This document shows, piece after piece, positions 60,826 to 64,000 of a stretch of DNA of 64,000 nt. Both the position numbers and the translations under genes were made by a program. Position 1 is the stretch's first letter; the number at the start of each line of letters is the position of its first letter. The notes under the pieces are model-generated. The model saw nothing but the letters and a program-made list of their open reading frames with translations, made no database searches and was not told the origin of the DNA. This DNA comes from JANMES01 sp038229715 (lineage in GTDB: Bacteria > Planctomycetota > Phycisphaerae > Tepidisphaerales > Tepidisphaeraceae): contig JBBROD010000005.1 of assembly GCA_038229715.1 (NCBI GenBank), positions 1 through 64,000 on the forward strand, read 5' to 3'.

Positions 60826-60885
60826 GGTCCATCGTCATTCGACTTCAGTCGTTCGTAAATTGGCGTTGACGAATGACGATGGACC
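60826..60885. repeat. Perfect 16-bp inverted repeat
   Basis: GGTCCATCGTCATTCG at 60826-60841 and its exact complement at 60870-60885 flank a 28-base loop, between the PhyH and histidine kinase genes. It may act as a transcript-end hairpin or be another small mobile palindrome. Confidence 0.88.
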
Positions 60886-60928
60886 GAACGATTCGACAAT
60901 CACCGATTGACTATTCACAATCGCGGGC

Positions 60929-62419
60929 ATGCGATCCCTGCGCCGTACGCTGATTTATCAGATCACCACGGTCATCATCTGTCTCCTCGCGGTCAGCGGG
61001 GTGGCGATCTGGGGCATCCACGGACTGAACCAGGATCTTTCGCTCGCCACCCGCAGCTATGAGCGGCTGCGCGACGTGTATGAAATCGGTTCACACGTTT
61101 CCACCGCCCGCACGTTGGTGTCGCTGAACAGTCCGGAGTTGGAGCGCGCACAGCATGAGCTGGAGCTAGCCGAGACGAAGCTGAAGATCGAGCGGGATGA
61201 ATCGACCGAGCTGGGCGGCGGATCGACCCCGGACCTGATGGCGATCTTCGACCGAATTCACACCGCCCGGACGATCGTCCGGCAGGCGATTGACAGTGGC
61301 GACAAACAAGTGGACACGACCGTGTTCCAGCAGGTGATGGGGGCGACGGCCTATAGTGCGTCACAGATCCGCGGCTCGATCCAGGCCGCGCAGCTCAGTG
61401 CCAATGCCAAGCGCCGGTTCACGATCGCCGCGGTGTCGTCGGTCAGCGGGTTGCTCATCGCCGGCGCGATTGTGATTGGCGTGTGGCAATACCGTTCAGT
61501 CATGCGGCCCATGACGGAACTGAACGCGGGCGTCCGTCATCTCGCGTCCGGTGAGTTTTCCCGCAAACTGCCGGTGCACGGCCATCGTGAGTTCGCCGAG
61601 CTGGCTAGGGATTTCAACCAGATGGCGGCCCAGCTTGATGAGCTTTACGGGAGCTTGGAAAAGCAGGTCGAAGAAAAAAGCCGCGAGCTGGTGCGCAGCC
61701 AGCACCTGGCGAGCGTCGGCTTCTTAGCCGCCGGCGTGGCGCATGAGATCAACAATCCGCTCGGCGTGATCACCGGGTTCGCAGAGTTCACGCAGCAGCA
61801 ATTGCAGCAGCAACCCAAATCAGCGGCCACCGAGCAGATCGAAAAAGCGCTGCAGGCGATCAACGATGAGGCGTTCCGGTGCAAGCAGATCACTGAGAAG
61901 CTGCTTTCAATGGCCCACAGCACCGAGGTTCCACGCGCCCCGGTGGATTTGGCTGCGGTTGCGGAAGAAGTCATCCCGCTCCTGCGGGCGCTGCGCGAGT
62001 ACGAACATCGGCCGATCCGCTTTACGCGAGAGGGTGATGCGACGATCTTAGCGAACGAATCAGAAATGAAGCAAGTGATGCTGAACCTGCTGACCAATGC
62101 GCTCGAAGCGGTCAATGACCATGCCGGCCGGGTGGAAGTGAGCGTGCGTCGCGGTGAAAAATCGGTCGAGCTGACCGTAAAAGACAACGGCCGCGGGATG
62201 ACGCAACAAACGTTGGAGCGAGTGTTCGAGCCGTTTTTCACGCTGCCGCGAGAGCATCGCCGCGGCACGGGGCTGGGTTTGTCGATCACGCACGCCATCA
62301 TCGACGCCCACGGCGGAAGCATCCGCGCGAGCAGCGCCGGCTTAGGCCAAGGCAGCGAGTTCAACGCGACGATTCCAGTTGCATCCTCCCTCGCCACGGA
62401 GGGGAGAGGGCGGGGGTGA
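60929..62419 (+). CDS. Sensor histidine kinase
   Basis: The 496-residue membrane kinase has a first membrane helix at about 9-30, a helical periplasmic sensor (about 31-165), a second helix near 166-188, a HAMP linker, a coiled coil (about 235-258), and a HisKA domain with the phospho-acceptor His272 in GVAHEINNPLGV. The HATPase domain has the N box in LLTNALEAVNDHA, G1 KDNGRGM and G2 GTGLGLSI. It is an NtrB/PAS-less type. No response regulator is adjacent. The last residues (SLATEGRGRG) are encoded by a palindromic repeat. Confidence 0.94.
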   Translation: MRSLRRTLIYQITTVIICLLAVSGVAIWGIHGLNQDLSLATRSYERLRDVYEIGSHVSTARTLVSLNSPELERAQHELELAETKLKIERDESTELGGGSTPDLMAIFDRIHTARTIVRQAIDSGDKQVDTTVFQQVMGATAYSASQIRGSIQAAQLSANAKRRFTIAAVSSVSGLLIAGAIVIGVWQYRSVMRPMTELNAGVRHLASGEFSRKLPVHGHREFAELARDFNQMAAQLDELYGSLEKQVEEKSRELVRSQHLASVGFLAAGVAHEINNPLGVITGFAEFTQQQLQQQPKSAATEQIEKALQAINDEAFRCKQITEKLLSMAHSTEVPRAPVDLAAVAEEVIPLLRALREYEHRPIRFTREGDATILANESEMKQVMLNLLTNALEAVNDHAGRVEVSVRRGEKSVELTVKDNGRGMTQQTLERVFEPFFTLPREHRRGTGLGLSITHAIIDAHGGSIRASSAGLGQGSEFNATIPVASSLATEGRGRG

Positions 62420-62545
62420 GGGGCGAAACGTCCCAAGTCGAATGGTGTGATGCGCTGAGAAGTGTCCGAGCGTAGATCGGCAATCGCAGTTATCCGTTAA
62501 GTAACGATCCACCCTCATCCTAACCTTCTCCCGGAGGGAGAAGGA
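62391..62545. repeat. Paired GGGAGAGGG element at kinase C-terminus
   Basis: The left arm at 62391-62422 (CACGGAGGGGAGAGGGCGGGG-type) and right arm at 62511-62545 (CCTTCTCCCGGAGGGAGAAGG) are inverted. The histidine kinase stop codon lies within the left arm. Confidence 0.85.
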
Positions 62546-62554
62546 ACCGGACAC

Positions 62555-64000
62555 TCACATCCCGAGTTTCACCGCCAGCCGCAGCACTTCGGCGATACTC
62601 CACGCCTGCGCGCAGCAGCCGACGGGGCGCTGCGGGGGATCGGCTTCGTAGATTTCGCTGATCGAGCCGATGCACGCGGTGTCGTTCATTCCTTTGACCA
62701 GCGGCCGGAGCCAATCTTTTGCCTGTTGGATGGAATCGGCCGAGCGGTCGTTGACGGTGACGTAAGCGTCGAGGAACGCGCCGATCAGCCACGGCCAGAC
62801 GATGCCGTTATGGTACGCCGCGTCGCGCTGCATTTGCGGGCCGGAGTAGCGGGCGTGGTAATTCGGGTCGGCGCGGCTCAGCGTCCGCAATCCCGCCGGG
62901 GTGAGCAGCTCGCGCCGGACGACTTCAACAACGGCCGACTGCTGCTCGCGCGACAGCGGCGAATTCGCCAGGCTGACGGCGAAAATCTGGTTCGGGCGGA
63001 TGGCCGTGTCCTTCCGCTCACCATCAACCACGTCAGCCAGCCCGCGAAAAGGGCTGATCCAGAACCGGTCGACGAAACTGCGTTGCACGCGGTCGGCTAA
63101 CTCGTTTTCACCGAGCAGCCGCAAGGCGTGATACCACAGCGCGTTGATCTCAACAGCCTTGCCCTGCCTCGGCGTGAACGCCACGCCGTTGCATTTGGCG
63201 TCCATCCAGGTGAGTTGTGTGGACGGATCGCCTTGCGTAATCAGCGAGTCAGCCGGGTCCATCTTGATGTGGAACCGCGTTCCGTTGCGGTAGCCTTCGA
63301 TGATCGCTTGGCAGGCGGGTTGCAGCACGCTGTCGAAGGTCGCCTGATCGGCGGAGGCTTTGAGGTATTCAAACGCCGCGTGGATGAACCACAGGCTTGC
63401 GTCGACGGTGTTGTAGTGCGGCTCGCTGGTGTAATCATCGAAGCGGTTGGGGATCATCCCGTCGCTCACGTAGCGCGCAAAGACGCTCAGCACCTGCCGG
63501 GCTTCGTCGAAACGCTTGGGCACCAGCAGCAGGCCGGGCAGGGAGATCATCGTGTCGCGCCCCCAGTCGGCAAACCACGGATAGCCGGCCACGATCGTCT
63601 GGCCCGGCTGGCCGTCAGGCTGTTTGCGCTCGACGACAAAATCCTTCGCCGCCCGCAGCAGTTGCTGCACCGCCGGCGAGGCGGTCGGGTCGACGGCGAA
63701 CTCGGCCGATCGTTTTTCCAATTCCGCCGACCAATCGAACGCCTCGTTCGGATCGATCGACGTGACGATCGTGAGGCTGCCGCCGTCTTCCAACTGCACG
63801 CTGAACCGGCCGGGGGTGTAAAGATCTTCTGCAAAATCCTGCCCGCGCTCCTGCTCGACGGCGTAGGTGTGGCCGTACCACCAGTCGGGGTTGAAGATGA
63901 ACTCTCCCGCGTCGGACTTGATGTGAACGGAGTTGACGTTATCCGACACGCTGACAGAGCGATGCTCGCTCTTGGCGTAAAACATAGCGCCGGCCCGCTG
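62555..64000 (-). CDS. Glycogen debranching enzyme / amylo-alpha-1,6-glucosidase, C-terminal part
   Basis: The reading frame is open to the window edge, so the 5' end is missing; 482 codons are present. The (alpha/alpha)6-barrel part is recognisable by GYPWFADWGRDTMISLPGLLL (19 core residues span the active site), PNRFDDYTSEPHYNTVDASL, and the second acidic site YSGPQMQRDAAYHNGIVWPW. It removes alpha-1,6 branches after phosphorylase action in glycogen breakdown. The full gene is expected to be around 650-700 codons. It converges with the histidine kinase. Confidence 0.92.
   Translation of the reverse strand, partial: QRAGAMFYAKSEHRSVSVSDNVNSVHIKSDAGEFIFNPDWWYGHTYAVEQERGQDFAEDLYTPGRFSVQLEDGGSLTIVTSIDPNEAFDWSAELEKRSAEFAVDPTASPAVQQLLRAAKDFVVERKQPDGQPGQTIVAGYPWFADWGRDTMISLPGLLLVPKRFDEARQVLSVFARYVSDGMIPNRFDDYTSEPHYNTVDASLWFIHAAFEYLKASADQATFDSVLQPACQAIIEGYRNGTRFHIKMDPADSLITQGDPSTQLTWMDAKCNGVAFTPRQGKAVEINALWYHALRLLGENELADRVQRSFVDRFWISPFRGLADVVDGERKDTAIRPNQIFAVSLANSPLSREQQSAVVEVVRRELLTPAGLRTLSRADPNYHARYSGPQMQRDAAYHNGIVWPWLIGAFLDAYVTVNDRSADSIQQAKDWLRPLVKGMNDTACIGSISEIYEADPPQRPVGCCAQAWSIAEVLRLAVKLGM

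Noticed and set aside
60826..60885. Rho-independent terminator after the PhyH gene
   Set aside because: The 16-bp stem is perfect but the loop is 28 bases and there is no U-run, so it is listed as a repeat instead.

Overview
The window reads as a chromosomal segment of a GC-rich, free-living, Gram-negative heterotroph. It is most likely a planctomycete of the Phycisphaerae/Tepidisphaerales type. Supporting signs are a secreted protein opening with a LEPR-like tag (FEHLESRMLF), long planctomycete-style membrane proteins (DUF4175-like, DUF4350-like with an ABC-2 transporter), many single genes on alternating strands with few long operons, and a very high density of palindromic intergenic elements. 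The lineage is inferred; no rRNA or tRNA gene was seen.

Layout. 0.5-11.3 kb: sucD, a YdjM-like hydrolase, YceI, an FHA protein, serA, a YHYH-domain protein, a GT39 glycosyltransferase and a stand-alone Clp-N protein. 11.7-25 kb: a LEPR-tagged surface protein, icd, a methyltransferase, membrane glycosyltransferases, and a dispersed isoprenoid set (xseB, ispA, dxs) interrupted by opposite-strand genes and a secreted serpin. 25-35.5 kb: small membrane proteins, a 1115-residue DUF4175-like protein, GT2, a beta-barrel candidate, a Cu/Zn-SOD lipoprotein without its disulfide cysteines, an FGGY kinase and Dus. 47.6-54.7 kb: an ABC transporter system with a HEAT-repeat protein. 55-64 kb: phospholipase D/cardiolipin synthase, intradiol dioxygenase, Gfo/Idh oxidoreductase, AraC regulator, PhyH dioxygenase, histidine kinase and a glycogen-debranching enzyme cut by the window end.

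The main candidate system lies at 35.6-47.5 kb. It holds an ApeJ-like GT2, an acyl-CoA/AMP ligase, a flavin-dependent halogenase-like oxidoreductase, a chorismatase (FkbO/Hyg5/XanB2 family), a single polypeptide fusing an active ketosynthase to a Cys-less chain-length-factor-like ketosynthase, a LpxL-type acyltransferase, an ACP-FabZ fusion and two PlsC acyltransferases. Together these suggest an aryl-polyene/xanthomonadin-like pathway: chorismate gives a hydroxybenzoate starter, type II FAS-like extension follows, then halogenation and attachment to a lipid. No ketoreductase or exporter is present in the cluster.

The second striking theme is several families of paired palindromic repeats. 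They sit between genes, overlap stop codons, nest inside each other, and in at least five genes lie in frame inside the coding sequence, adding low-complexity peptide inserts. One copy forms the linker of the KS-CLF fusion.
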